A stretch of 64,000 bases of DNA from GCA-002793235 sp965267355 (GTDB lineage: Bacteria > Bacteroidota > Bacteroidia > Flavobacteriales_E > Vicingaceae), in assembly GCA_965267355.1 (NCBI GenBank), contig OZ253956.1, forward strand, positions 2,604,001 to 2,668,000. The letters are read 5' to 3'. Positions within the stretch are counted from its first letter, which is position 1. The number at the start of each line of letters is the position of its first letter. The position numbers and the translations under genes were made by a program. The notes under the pieces were generated by a model. That model was not told where the DNA came from, searched no databases, and saw nothing but the letters and a program-made list of their open reading frames with translations. This document shows positions 52,873 to 61,555 of the stretch, in pieces.

Positions 52873-54422
52873 ACTTTGGCTTTCCTTTTAAACAGTTTAG
52901 TAAAAAATGCTTTATATGATCCAAAATTGAACATTTCAGAATCGGTAGTTGCTTTGTAGGTAAAAAACAATCCTAAAGGCAAAAGTACAGCTGTAGAAAT
53001 CCACATTCCTATATAAGGTGGCAATACTAATTCTTTAGTCATATCTTCTCCAATAATGGATAAGACCCAGAAGAACAAGAAAAATATTACTGAAATTACT
53101 ACCGGCATTCCTAAACCTCCTTTCTTAACTATGGCACCCAAAGGAGCTCCTATTAAAAACATAATAAAACAAGCTAACGAAAAAGTAAGTTTCCTGTGCC
53201 ACTCAACTTCCATTCGGGCAATGTCTCTTTCTCGCACAACTGTTTCTGTAGCTGCAGCACTCGATCTACCTTTGTTTACTTTTGCATTGTTTAAAGCAAT
53301 ATTATAAATCTGTTCCCAATCTAAGCTTTCATCCTTATTGACAATCCGCTTATTTAAGTCGCTCTCCTTAACTTGTTTTTTTACTTTCTCTTCTTTCTCA
53401 TTGGCATATTTTATAACTGAAGCAGAAATAGATTCAGGATTACTTGCATTATTTTGAGGTGAAACCTGAGAAGTGTTTACTGTTAATAATGTTTCAGGAT
53501 TTTTGTTTACTCCAAGTGTATCGTTAAACAAAAATGACTTTTTAAGTAAGTGAGTATAATTGGAAAGTGTCTCCGTGTATTCTTTATCTAAAGTATCTAT
53601 CTTGTTTTCCAACTGTTTTAAATTAAACAAACGATAATCGTGCTTAAACGCATCTTCATCTGTTCTATTAAATTCAAACCCTGCCAAACTTATACGAATT
53701 TCATTTTCTTTAAACGAAAATCTTGATAATGGGTAAACCTTATTAGATGTGGCTTCATTTTGATCGTGATAATCAGTTCCATGAAACATTTTAATGGAGA
53801 AATAACTCTGATCTTCTGCCATTTTCATTATTGCTGAATCAGCAATTGTAAGCTTACGATTGCCGTCATTATTTGAATGATTGTAAATCATTACATCTTT
53901 TAGCAACTCATCTCCACTATCTATTTTTTTCTTGTCTTTTACCCGAATCGTATAACCTTCTATTTGGTTGTAAAACACACCAGGAATAATATTTACCGCT
54001 GGTTTCTTACTTCTAATATCATACAACAACGAGAAAAACTTTAGGTTAGCTACTGGCATCACATAGTTAGAAAACAAGAAAGCCATAAAACTCAAGCCTA
54101 TAATAAAAATGATAAGTGGCTTCATTACTTTCTGCAAGGAAATACCTGCAGCTTTACACGAAACCAATTCAAAATGTTCTCCTAAATTACCAAAAGTCAT
54201 TAAAGATGCTAACAACACAGACAGTGGCAAAGCCATTGGAACCATGTTAGCAGATGAGTACAATAACAGTTCTGCAATAACGTACCACTCAATTCCCTTA
54301 CCTATCATCTCATCCACATACAACCAAATAAACTGCATTAGCAATACAAATACAGCTATAAAAAAAGTAAGAATAAATGGTCCGATAAAGGACTTTAATA
54401 TGAACTTATCTAAGGTTTTCAA
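52869..54422 (-). CDS. LptF/LptG-family LPS export permease
   Basis: The protein has 517 residues, longer than the roughly 360 of E. coli LptF/G but in the range I know for Bacteroidota. It starts at a TTG because the preceding codon is a stop. The N-terminal helices (FIGPFILTFFIAVFVLLMQFIWLYVDEMIGKG) and PMALPLSVLLASLMTFGNLGEHFELVSCKAAGISL match YjgP/YjgQ. A large extracytoplasmic part (about 130-400) with a charged low-complexity segment follows, then closing helices (LTFSLACFIMFLIGAPLGAIVKKGGLGMPVVISVIFFLFFW). It would work with LptB and the LptD protein encoded at 23606. It is the first gene of the operon. Confidence 0.92.
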   Translation of the reverse strand: MKTLDKFILKSFIGPFILTFFIAVFVLLMQFIWLYVDEMIGKGIEWYVIAELLLYSSANMVPMALPLSVLLASLMTFGNLGEHFELVSCKAAGISLQKVMKPLIIFIIGLSFMAFLFSNYVMPVANLKFFSLLYDIRSKKPAVNIIPGVFYNQIEGYTIRVKDKKKIDSGDELLKDVMIYNHSNNDGNRKLTIADSAIMKMAEDQSYFSIKMFHGTDYHDQNEATSNKVYPLSRFSFKENEIRISLAGFEFNRTDEDAFKHDYRLFNLKQLENKIDTLDKEYTETLSNYTHLLKKSFLFNDTLGVNKNPETLLTVNTSQVSPQNNASNPESISASVIKYANEKEEKVKKQVKESDLNKRIVNKDESLDWEQIYNIALNNAKVNKGRSSAAATETVVRERDIARMEVEWHRKLTFSLACFIMFLIGAPLGAIVKKGGLGMPVVISVIFFLFFWVLSIIGEDMTKELVLPPYIGMWISTAVLLPLGLFFTYKATTDSEMFNFGSYKAFFTKLFKRKAKV

Positions 54423-54497
54423 TCAAATGAAATTAGTGCAACAAATATAACTATTAGAAGTTACTTTGTTTCTAACGAATTAAGTGCTGTTATCGTA

Positions 54498-54530
54498 TAA
54501 AAAACGCCACTTCTAAGAAGCAGCGTTTTC
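54498..54530 (-). terminator. Rho-independent terminator below hbd
   Basis: aaaacgc (54501-54507) pairs with gcgtttt (54523-54529), with an inner cttct/agaag stem, and A residues to the left give a T tract on the minus strand. It lies between the hbd stop and the start of the lptG-like gene. Confidence 0.78.
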
Positions 54531-54547
54531 TATTCAGTTGTTATATT

Positions 54548-55435
54548 TTATTTAAACTGGCTTGATACAATTAAATCTTTTGTGCCATGTGTCCATGAAT
54601 AAAAACCTTCTCCAGATTTAACTCCCATTTTACCAGCAGTTACCATGTTTACTAATAATGGACATGGAGCATACTTAGGATTACCGAATCCTTCGTAAAG
54701 TACATTTAAGATTGATAAACATACATCTAACCCAATAAAATCAGCTAATTGTAATGGTCCCATCGGATGAGCCATTCCTAATTTCATTACTGTATCTATC
54801 TCTTCAACACCAGCAACACCTTCATGTAAAGTAATGATAGCTTCGTTAATCATTGGCATTAAAATTCTATTTGCAACGAAACCTGGATAATCATTTACTT
54901 CTACTGGAACTTTTCCTAAATTCTTAGATAATTCCATAATTGTAGCTGTAGTTTCATCAGAAGTAGAATAGCCTCTAATAATCTCAACCAACTTCATAAT
55001 AGGTACTGGATTCATAAAGTGCATCCCAATTACTTTTTCTGGTCTATTAGTTACAGCTGCAATTTGTGTAATAGAAATAGATGAAGTATTTGTTGCTAAA
55101 ATAACATCATCACTAGTTGCATCATTGATAGATTTAAAAATCTTTAGCTTCAAATCTACATTTTCTGTTGCTGCTTCAACTACTAACTGAACTCCTTGAA
55201 CACCATCATTCATTTCAGTATAAGTAGTTATATTACCTAAAGTTGAATTTTTATCATCTTCAGTTATCTTCTCCTTAGCAATCATTCTATCTAAATTCTT
55301 AGTGATTGTTGCTACGGCTCTATCTAAAGCATCTTGAGAAATATCAATTAAATTTACTTTGTATCCTGATTGAGCGAACACATGAGCAATACCATTACCC
55401 ATTGTTCCAGCTCCTATTACTGCTACGTTTTCCAT
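54548..55435 (-). CDS. 3-hydroxybutyryl-CoA dehydrogenase
   Basis: The protein has 295 residues. NAD-binding AVIGAGTMGNGIAHVFAQSGYKVNLIDIS is at the N-terminus. ATNTSSISITQIAAVTNRPEKVIGMHFMNPVPIMKLVEIIRG contains the catalytic His, and DYPGFVANRILMPMINEAI follows. The length fits the short FadB2/Hbd form rather than a bifunctional FadB. It reduces acetoacetyl-CoA or oxidises 3-hydroxybutyryl-CoA. It follows trxB by 10 bases, so the two form a small operon. Confidence 0.95.
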   Translation of the reverse strand: MENVAVIGAGTMGNGIAHVFAQSGYKVNLIDISQDALDRAVATITKNLDRMIAKEKITEDDKNSTLGNITTYTEMNDGVQGVQLVVEAATENVDLKLKIFKSINDATSDDVILATNTSSISITQIAAVTNRPEKVIGMHFMNPVPIMKLVEIIRGYSTSDETTATIMELSKNLGKVPVEVNDYPGFVANRILMPMINEAIITLHEGVAGVEEIDTVMKLGMAHPMGPLQLADFIGLDVCLSILNVLYEGFGNPKYAPCPLLVNMVTAGKMGVKSGEGFYSWTHGTKDLIVSSQFK

Positions 55436-55445
55436 GATTATTATT

Positions 55446-56399
55446 TTAATGTCCTTTAGCTGCTAGGTACCTTTCAGCTTCTAATGCTGCCATACAACCC
55501 GTACCTGCAGCTGTGATTGCTTGTCTATATGTTTTATCTGCTGCATCACCACTTACAAATACTCCTGGAACATTTGTTTTTGCTGTACCTGGCTCTGCGT
55601 ATTCTATATAACCTTGATCATCAAGATTAATATAATCTTTAAATATTTCTGTATTAGGATTGTGTCCAATAGCTACAAAGAAACCTGTACAAGGAATTTC
55701 TTTAGTTTCTCCTGTTTGGTTATTCTTAACCCTAACTCCTGTTACTAAATCATTCTCTCCTAAAACCTCTTCAGTTTCTGTATTGTAAAGAATTTCAATA
55801 TTTGGAGTATTTTGAACTCTTTCTGCCATAATCTTAGATGCTCTAAACACATCTCTTCTTACTAACATTGTAACCTTAGTACAGATATTAGATAAATAGT
55901 GAGCTTCTTCACATGCTGAATCTCCAGCACCAACTATCACAGTTTCTTGTCCTCTATAAAAGAATCCATCACAAACTGCACAGGCAGAAACACCTCCACC
56001 TAGTTCTAAATATTTTTGCTCTGATTCTAAACCTAAGTATTTTGCTGATGCACCAGTAGAAATAATAACTGTATCGGCATGAATTTCTTTTTTATCTTCA
56101 ATCCAAACTTTATGAACATCTCCGCTAAAATCAACTTTAGTAACCCAACCATTTCTTACATCAGTATCAAACCTTTTAGCTTGTGCTTCTAGTTGCATCA
56201 TCATTTCTGGTCCAGTAACTCCTTCTGGATATCCTGGAAAGTTTTCTACTTCATTAGTAGTTGTTAGCTGCCCACCAGGCTGCATTCCCTGATATAAAAC
56301 AGGATTTAAGTTAGCTCTTGCAGCATAAATTGCCGCTGTATAACCAGCTGGCCCAGATCCAATAATTAAACATTTTACTTTTTCTATCTCTTCTGACAT
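55446..56399 (-). CDS. trxB: Thioredoxin-disulfide reductase
   Basis: The protein has 317 residues. FAD-binding LIIGSGPAGYTAAIYAARA is at 11-29, the redox-active CAVC pair is at Cys140 and Cys143, the NADPH-binding VIVGAGDSACEEAHYL follows, and the C-terminal FAD site is VFVSGDAADKTYRQAITAAGTGCMAALEAE. It transfers electrons from NADPH to thioredoxin in the cytoplasm. A near-consensus TACTTTTA box lies upstream, but I do not count it as a promoter. Confidence 0.97.
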   Translation of the reverse strand: MSEEIEKVKCLIIGSGPAGYTAAIYAARANLNPVLYQGMQPGGQLTTTNEVENFPGYPEGVTGPEMMMQLEAQAKRFDTDVRNGWVTKVDFSGDVHKVWIEDKKEIHADTVIISTGASAKYLGLESEQKYLELGGGVSACAVCDGFFYRGQETVIVGAGDSACEEAHYLSNICTKVTMLVRRDVFRASKIMAERVQNTPNIEILYNTETEEVLGENDLVTGVRVKNNQTGETKEIPCTGFFVAIGHNPNTEIFKDYINLDDQGYIEYAEPGTAKTNVPGVFVSGDAADKTYRQAITAAGTGCMAALEAERYLAAKGH

Positions 56400-56489
56400 A
56401 TTTATAAATTTTTAAGGCATTAAAAGTAGAACTTATTAACCTGTTTAACAAGTCATACAAATTACATTTTTCAATTTAAAATTGGAATT

Positions 56490-57431
56490 TTAATCTGTAA
56501 GAATAATTGTATCATAAGTGGCACCATATCCACCCCAAATACCAAGTCCTCCACCTTCAATATTTGTTTTTACAGTTGTAGGTGCAGCAAAAGGGTTCCC
56601 GTTATTGAATGCTGCTGTTTCAAAAGTTTCCCAAAACTCATAGTGAGGCAAATCTATAGTGCAAAACTTCACAAAAACTGTGTCTCCTTGTAAAAAGTAT
56701 TCCGATGTTTCATTGTTGTCTTCATCAGCAGTAGAATTTGGTTCATGCCCTCTAAAAATAAATGCATCAAAGGTTAATCCATTTATTAATTGATCATCCC
56801 AAACAGAACCATCAGCAGGTATAAAACGACCATCCTTACCTTTTCTTTGAGTAAAAATTCTATAAGCATCTCCAAAAGCTGGGGGATCGGTTTGGTTAAA
56901 CCATAAGTAACCGTAATTAGAAAATCCTGGTTGATCTTGATAGAAATAATAATTCATAGGCAACGGTGTAGGAATAGTTGTTGATGCTGATAAATTATTA
57001 CCCTCAGCTTGGATATTTAACGTATAAGTTTTACCTACCTCTCCAAAAATTGCTGTATTTAAAGTGGTGTACAAGCAAAAACCAAATGTTTTAATGTCTT
57101 GAACTGAAATTCCTATTAAAAGTGAAACATCATCCAATAGAGAATCTGGCAAATTTTCGGTACAAATTTCATCCAATTGCACTGAAGTTGTTCCATTAGA
57201 AACCGTAACTATGGCATCATTAACAAAAATATTTTTTAATGAATTTATATCTGTTGGAGCAAAGTAATCTGAGGAACGAGTAAGCAAAACAAATGGGGGT
57301 TGGTTTTGCTCAATAGCACCTTCTACCACCAATAACTCAGTTGAAGTAGGTATCTCAATATCAATTTCTTTTTCACATGACAGTAAAAACAAAATTGATA
57401 GTAACGGGAAATATTTTAAATATCGTTTCAT
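56490..57431 (-). CDS. DUF4249 lipoprotein, partner of a TonB-dependent receptor
   Basis: The protein has 313 residues. MKRYLKYFPLLSILFLLSC ends in a lipobox Cys19, followed by EKEIDIEIPTSTELLVVEGAIEQNQPPFVLLTRSSDYF, the DUF4249 start (Ig-like domain with STELLVVEG). The rest is strand-rich with Asp/Asn loops. It lies three bases below the TonB-receptor gene, the usual gene pairing for this family. By analogy with SusC/SusD pairs it may form the lid or ligand-capture partner of the receptor. The ligand is not predictable. Confidence 0.9.
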   Translation of the reverse strand: MKRYLKYFPLLSILFLLSCEKEIDIEIPTSTELLVVEGAIEQNQPPFVLLTRSSDYFAPTDINSLKNIFVNDAIVTVSNGTTSVQLDEICTENLPDSLLDDVSLLIGISVQDIKTFGFCLYTTLNTAIFGEVGKTYTLNIQAEGNNLSASTTIPTPLPMNYYFYQDQPGFSNYGYLWFNQTDPPAFGDAYRIFTQRKGKDGRFIPADGSVWDDQLINGLTFDAFIFRGHEPNSTADEDNNETSEYFLQGDTVFVKFCTIDLPHYEFWETFETAAFNNGNPFAAPTTVKTNIEGGGLGIWGGYGATYDTIILTD

Positions 57432-57434
57432 AGG

Positions 57435-59792
57435 CTAAAAACTAAAATTCCAAGCTACAGAAGGAATCATTCCGAACAACGAAACTTGCTTAGCAACAAT
57501 GTCCAAGTTTCCTTGATAAATGTTTCCTTCACTTGTAAAGTAAATAAAATAAGGGTTTTGTCTATTATAAAGGTTGTAAACTGAAAAATTCCAACTCGAT
57601 TTAAACTTCTTCTCTTCTTTTCCTTTTAAGGTTAAGGATAAATCCATTCTATGATAAGGAGCCATCCTATACCAGTTTCGTTCTCCATATTCATTAACAA
57701 TTTGTCCGTTTATAAAATACCTTGATACCGGAAGAGTTAACGCATTACCTGTTGCATAAACCCAGGTAGCACCTAATGTTAATCGTTTAGAAATATCCCA
57801 GGTTAACACAATGGATGCATCATGTCTTCTGTCATAGCGAGTAAAAAAGTCTTGTCCATTGTTTAATTCTTCAAAGTTTTTCTTTGTCCATGAAAGTGTG
57901 TAACCCACCCAGCCATTTACCTTACCATACTTCTTTTTAAAGAAAAGTTCTGTACCATAAGACCATCCTCTACCAAAAGTAAATGCGTTATCCACATTAT
58001 TTCCAGCATTATCTCTTGGCAAAGCTCCATCCTGATATTCGATTTGATTTTCCATAGTTTTATAATAAACCTCTATAGAACTTTCAAATTTGTTATCGCT
58101 AAAGTTTTTAAAGTATCCTGTTGCGTACTGTGTTGAAAATTGAGGAGCAACCAAATCGGTACTTGGTACCCAAACATCTGTAGGTAAAGAAACTGATGCA
58201 AATGAAGCCAGATGAATATACTGATAATTTTGGGTAAATGATGCTTTAACAGATGAAGAACTATTTAAGGTATATCTTGCCGTAAATCTAGGTTCTAACC
58301 CATGATAAAATTTAACTGTCTCTCCTTTATCATAAACTACTGTGTCTCCTGGATTACCAAACTCATCATTATTATATCTTTTAAAAGGACCTACATGCTG
58401 AAAAGCTGAATACCTTAACCCTCCATGCACTTTTAATTTTTCATTAATTGTCCAATCATCTGATACATATAAAGCAACATCATTAGCATAGTTTATTACA
58501 ATATCTCCTGTATTAAACTCTACTTCACCCGACTCAGCAGTAGCATTACTTGGCACAAACTTGTGAAAAATGTAATTAGCACCAAATTTAACATTGTGCA
58601 ATATTGAAGGCATGTAATTAAAATCCAATTTGGCATTCCAGTCTGTAATTCCTGAGAACAACTTAAACTCAAAATCGTTTTGTCCTAATTCTACTTCAAA
58701 TTTATAGTTGGTATAAATTGCTGAAGTATTTAAAAATAATTTATCATTAAACAAATGATTCCATCTTAACGAAACAGTTGAATTTCCCCATGGAGTATTC
58801 ATAGAAAACCCATCATCTTTATTTACAAAAGTAAAAACATCACGTCCAAAATAGCCACTTAAATAGAGCCTATCATTACGCGATAAAATCCAGTTGAATT
58901 TTGCATTCAAATCGTAGAAGTAATAATTAGTTCCTTTAAATTTTGATGAATCACTTATAAAAGGCTGAGCTAAATCACCAGCATAAGTTCTACGTCCAGA
59001 AATTATGAAAGAAGCTGTATCTTTTTTTATTGGTCCCTGCACTGTTAATCTTGAAGAGATTAGACCAATACCGCCATCAACTTTGTACTCTTTAAAATTT
59101 CCATCCTTCATAGTAATGTCCAGCACCGATGAAAGTCTACCACCATACTCAGCTGGCATTCCGCCTTTTATCAATTTAATATCTTTAATGGCATCAGCAT
59201 TAAAAACCGAAAAGAAACCAAATAAATGTGAAGCATTATAAACTGCTGCACCATCCAATAAAATTAGATTTTGATCTGGTCCTCCTCCTCTAACATAAAA
59301 TCCTGCATTACCCTCTCCTGCCGATTGAACCCCTGGTAACAACTGTACAGTTTTTAATACATCTATTTCACCAAAAATAGCAGGCAAGTTTTTCACTTTT
59401 TGCACATCCAATTCAACAGTACTCATCACGGTTTCCTCAGTATTTTTATCCTCTCGCTCACCAACTACCTTAAACTCTTCAGTGGTAATTATATCTTCTT
59501 CTATCTCAAAATTGAGTTGGATATTTTTGGTTAAAGCTATTGGTTGTTCAATATTTTTATATCCCACATAAGATATTACCAGAGTATAATCTCCCTCTTC
59601 TAAGGTAATAGAATAAAACCCATAAGCATTGGTAGTGGTACCTTTTAGTAACTCTTTAATGTAAACAGTAGCTCCAATAGAGTTTTCTCCATTAGCATTA
59701 TCCTTTACATAACCACTAACTGTATATTTATTCTGAGCAAATGAAATGGAAGCTATTACAAGAAAAAAAAGTATAAAAGATAAACGCTTCAC
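57435..59792 (-). CDS. TonB-dependent receptor with N-terminal carboxypeptidase-like domain
   Basis: The protein has about 785 residues from the GTG at 59792, which starts a standard signal peptide (KRLSFILFFLVIASISFAQ); a TTG nine bases upstream is possible. Residues 20-110 form a carboxypeptidase-regulatory-like domain (YTVSGYVKDNANGENSIGATVYIKELLKGTTTNAYGFYSI). The plug domain carries LPAIFGEIDVLKTVQLLPGVQSAGEGNAGFYVRGGGPDQNLILLDGAAVYN, and the rest is a 22-strand-type barrel. It imports a ligand across the outer membrane with TonB energy. A TAGTTTTG box lies 20 bases upstream of the TTG codon. Confidence 0.93.
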   Translation of the reverse strand: MKRLSFILFFLVIASISFAQNKYTVSGYVKDNANGENSIGATVYIKELLKGTTTNAYGFYSITLEEGDYTLVISYVGYKNIEQPIALTKNIQLNFEIEEDIITTEEFKVVGEREDKNTEETVMSTVELDVQKVKNLPAIFGEIDVLKTVQLLPGVQSAGEGNAGFYVRGGGPDQNLILLDGAAVYNASHLFGFFSVFNADAIKDIKLIKGGMPAEYGGRLSSVLDITMKDGNFKEYKVDGGIGLISSRLTVQGPIKKDTASFIISGRRTYAGDLAQPFISDSSKFKGTNYYFYDLNAKFNWILSRNDRLYLSGYFGRDVFTFVNKDDGFSMNTPWGNSTVSLRWNHLFNDKLFLNTSAIYTNYKFEVELGQNDFEFKLFSGITDWNAKLDFNYMPSILHNVKFGANYIFHKFVPSNATAESGEVEFNTGDIVINYANDVALYVSDDWTINEKLKVHGGLRYSAFQHVGPFKRYNNDEFGNPGDTVVYDKGETVKFYHGLEPRFTARYTLNSSSSVKASFTQNYQYIHLASFASVSLPTDVWVPSTDLVAPQFSTQYATGYFKNFSDNKFESSIEVYYKTMENQIEYQDGALPRDNAGNNVDNAFTFGRGWSYGTELFFKKKYGKVNGWVGYTLSWTKKNFEELNNGQDFFTRYDRRHDASIVLTWDISKRLTLGATWVYATGNALTLPVSRYFINGQIVNEYGERNWYRMAPYHRMDLSLTLKGKEEKKFKSSWNFSVYNLYNRQNPYFIYFTSEGNIYQGNLDIVAKQVSLFGMIPSVAWNFSF

Positions 59793-59820
59793 TGTGCTCA
59801 AATTTCTATTTTTGGAGGTG

Positions 59821-59828
59821 CAAAACTA
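59821..59828 (-). promoter_or_regulatory. -7 box for the TonB-receptor operon
   Basis: On the minus strand this is TAGTTTTG, an exact TAnnTTTG match, 20 to 30 bases before the two candidate starts. A TTTG lies only 10 bases upstream, so the -33 element is not convincing. Confidence 0.45.
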
Positions 59829-59870
59829 AGACTTAAAACAAAGAGTTTTAGTATAAAAAACGTTAAATAT

Positions 59871-59948
59871 CGGGATGTAGCTTAGTCCGGTTAAAGTGCG
59901 CGTCTGGGGGGCGCGAGATCGGAGGTTCGAATCCTCTCATCCCGACCA
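59871..59948 (+). tRNA. tRNA-Pro(GGG)
   Basis: The cloverleaf has acceptor arm CGGGATG paired with CATCCCG, discriminator A and an encoded CCA (59946-59948). The anticodon stem CGCGT/GCGCG (one G-U) encloses CTGGGGG with anticodon GGG at 59906-59908. The T arm is GGAGG-TTCGAAT-CCTC. The methyltransferase frame that can be read through this tRNA is a reading artefact. Confidence 0.95.
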
Positions 59949-59954
59949 AGAAAG

Positions 59955-59984
59955 AAAAGCCACAACCTTGATGTGGCTTTTTTA
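59955..59984 (+). terminator. Terminator after tRNA-Pro
   Basis: A 10-bp perfect stem, aaaagccaca (59955-59964) and tgtggctttt (59972-59981), has a 7-base loop and a T tract. The loop also holds the TTG that can serve as -33 box of the next promoter. Confidence 0.85.
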
Positions 59985-59998
59985 TTTGTTTAATTTTG
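59968..59998 (+). promoter_or_regulatory. Promoter of the THUMP methyltransferase operon
   Basis: TTG (59968-59970), 20 bases, then TAATTTTG (59991-59998) closely matches TTTG-N19-TAnnTTTG. Transcription should begin about five to seven bases later, at or next to the ATG at 60004, so the mRNA may be leaderless. The -33 part lies in the loop of the tRNA-Pro terminator. Confidence 0.58.
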
Positions 59999-60003
59999 AG
60001 AGC

Positions 60004-61176
60004 ATGAAATCATCTAACGAAAATTTTAAAATAGTGGCCAAAACTTCTTTTGGTTTAGAAGATGTTTTAATTAATGAACTCCAAGAGTTAGGTGCAAACA
60101 ATATTCAAAAAAATAATAGAGCAGTTACATTTGAAGGGGATTTATATACGCTATATAAAACTAACATTTGGCTTAGAACAGCTAACAGAGTTCTAGTTCC
60201 AATTGAATCTTTTAGAATTAGTAGTGTTGATGATTTATACTATAAAACTAAAGCGATAAAATGGGAAAATTATTTTGATGTAAACCAAACTTTTGCCATT
60301 GATTCAGCGGTATTTTCTAAATTGTTTAACCATACAAAGTTTGCAGCTTTTAAAGCTAAAGATGCTGTAGTTGATAGATTCAGGGATAAATTCGGTAAAA
60401 GACCTAGCATTGACAAAGATACTCCTGAAATAAGAATTAATCTTCATATTGATGCTTTAAACCATGTTACCATTAGTTTAGATAGCTCTGGAGATCCTTT
60501 ATTTAAAAGAGGTTATAGAGATAGTAGAAGCATTGCCCCATTAAAAGAAGATTTAGCTGCTGGTTTAGTTTTACTTTCTGAATGGGATAAAAAATCTCCA
60601 TTTGTGGACTTATTTTGTGGTTCAGGAACATTATTAATTGAAGCAGCATTAATAGCTAACAATATACCTCCAAATATTAACAGAGGTGTTTTTAGTTTTA
60701 TGAATTGGAAAAACTTTGATGAGAAGATTTTTGATCAAGTAATTGATGATGCTTTGGATAAGGAGATTAATCATAAGGGAGAAATTATTGGTGTAGAAAT
60801 TGACGGCAGAACACTTGGAATGAGTAGAGCGAACATAAAAGCTGCTGGAGTTACAGATAAAATTAAATTACATAAAAAAGACTTTGCAGCTTTTACCCCA
60901 CCACCACAAAAAGGTATTGTTGTTTCTAACCCACCCTATGGAGAACGTATTGGTGAAAATGTGGACGAATTATATAAAACATTTGGAGATACTTTAAAAG
61001 AAAAATACGATGGTTGGAACGCCTGGATAATCAGCTCCAACCTGTCAGCATTAAAAAAAGTAGGTTTACGTCCTTCAAGAAAAATTAAGTTGTTTAATGC
61101 TAGTTTAGAATGTAAGTTTATGAAGTATGAAATGTACAAGGGCACAAAAAAGATTCACAAAATAAAAAGTGATTAA
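60004..61176 (+). CDS. THUMP-domain class I RNA methyltransferase (RlmK/RlmL/Trm14-like)
   Basis: The protein has 390 residues from the ATG at 60004; the longer frame would run through tRNA-Pro. Residues 1-160 hold the THUMP domain (KIVAKTSFGLEDVLINELQELGANNI). The methyltransferase part has FVDLFCGSGTLLIEAALIA near 197 and the N2-methylguanine motif VVSNPPYGERIGENVDELY near 305. It likely makes m2G in 23S rRNA. It overlaps the next gene by eight bases. Confidence 0.92.
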   Translation: MKSSNENFKIVAKTSFGLEDVLINELQELGANNIQKNNRAVTFEGDLYTLYKTNIWLRTANRVLVPIESFRISSVDDLYYKTKAIKWENYFDVNQTFAIDSAVFSKLFNHTKFAAFKAKDAVVDRFRDKFGKRPSIDKDTPEIRINLHIDALNHVTISLDSSGDPLFKRGYRDSRSIAPLKEDLAAGLVLLSEWDKKSPFVDLFCGSGTLLIEAALIANNIPPNINRGVFSFMNWKNFDEKIFDQVIDDALDKEINHKGEIIGVEIDGRTLGMSRANIKAAGVTDKIKLHKKDFAAFTPPPQKGIVVSNPPYGERIGENVDELYKTFGDTLKEKYDGWNAWIISSNLSALKKVGLRPSRKIKLFNASLECKFMKYEMYKGTKKIHKIKSD

Positions 61177-61555
61177 AAAAGACTACATACAACGTTACAT
61201 AGACGAACTTACGAAAATGATTGCTGCTATTTTGCAGTTAAAACAAAACAATGAGCCTGAATTGGCTAATATAAAAATAGATGAATTTGCTAATAATTTT
61301 CTGAATGTAAACCTAAATGATTTGATAAAAACAAACCCTAACCAGATAATCAATGGTTTATTAACTGATTATAAGTTTGAATTAACCCATTTTAAAATAT
61401 TGGAAGAATTACTTTATCAAAAATATTTACTAACACCCTCTAATCTGCCCCTTAAAAAATGTACTTTAGAAGTATTAAATTATTTGCTTGAAATAGACAA
61501 AGACTATTCTTTTGAAAGGCAGAACCGTGTTCAGGAATTAAGTAAATTATTATGA
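61169..61555 (+). CDS. Small hypothetical protein between the methyltransferase and pfkA
   Basis: The protein has 128 residues from a GTG that overlaps the upstream gene by eight bases. It is soluble, Leu/Asn/Lys-rich and predicted all-helical (YIQRYIDELTKMIAAILQLKQNN, FKILEELLYQKYLL, LEVLNYLLEIDKDYSFERQNRVQELSKLL). No conserved motif or family is recognised. Its four-base overlap with pfkA (ATGA) supports it being a real, co-translated gene. It may modulate one of the neighbouring enzymes, but this is speculation. Confidence 0.7.
   Translation: MIKKDYIQRYIDELTKMIAAILQLKQNNEPELANIKIDEFANNFLNVNLNDLIKTNPNQIINGLLTDYKFELTHFKILEELLYQKYLLTPSNLPLKKCTLEVLNYLLEIDKDYSFERQNRVQELSKLL

Noticed and set aside
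59896..60003. An N-terminal extension of the methyltransferase reading through tRNA-Pro
   Set aside because: The extension (MRVWGARDRRFESSHPD) is the tRNA read as protein. The THUMP homology starts at the ATG at 60004, which also follows a good promoter.
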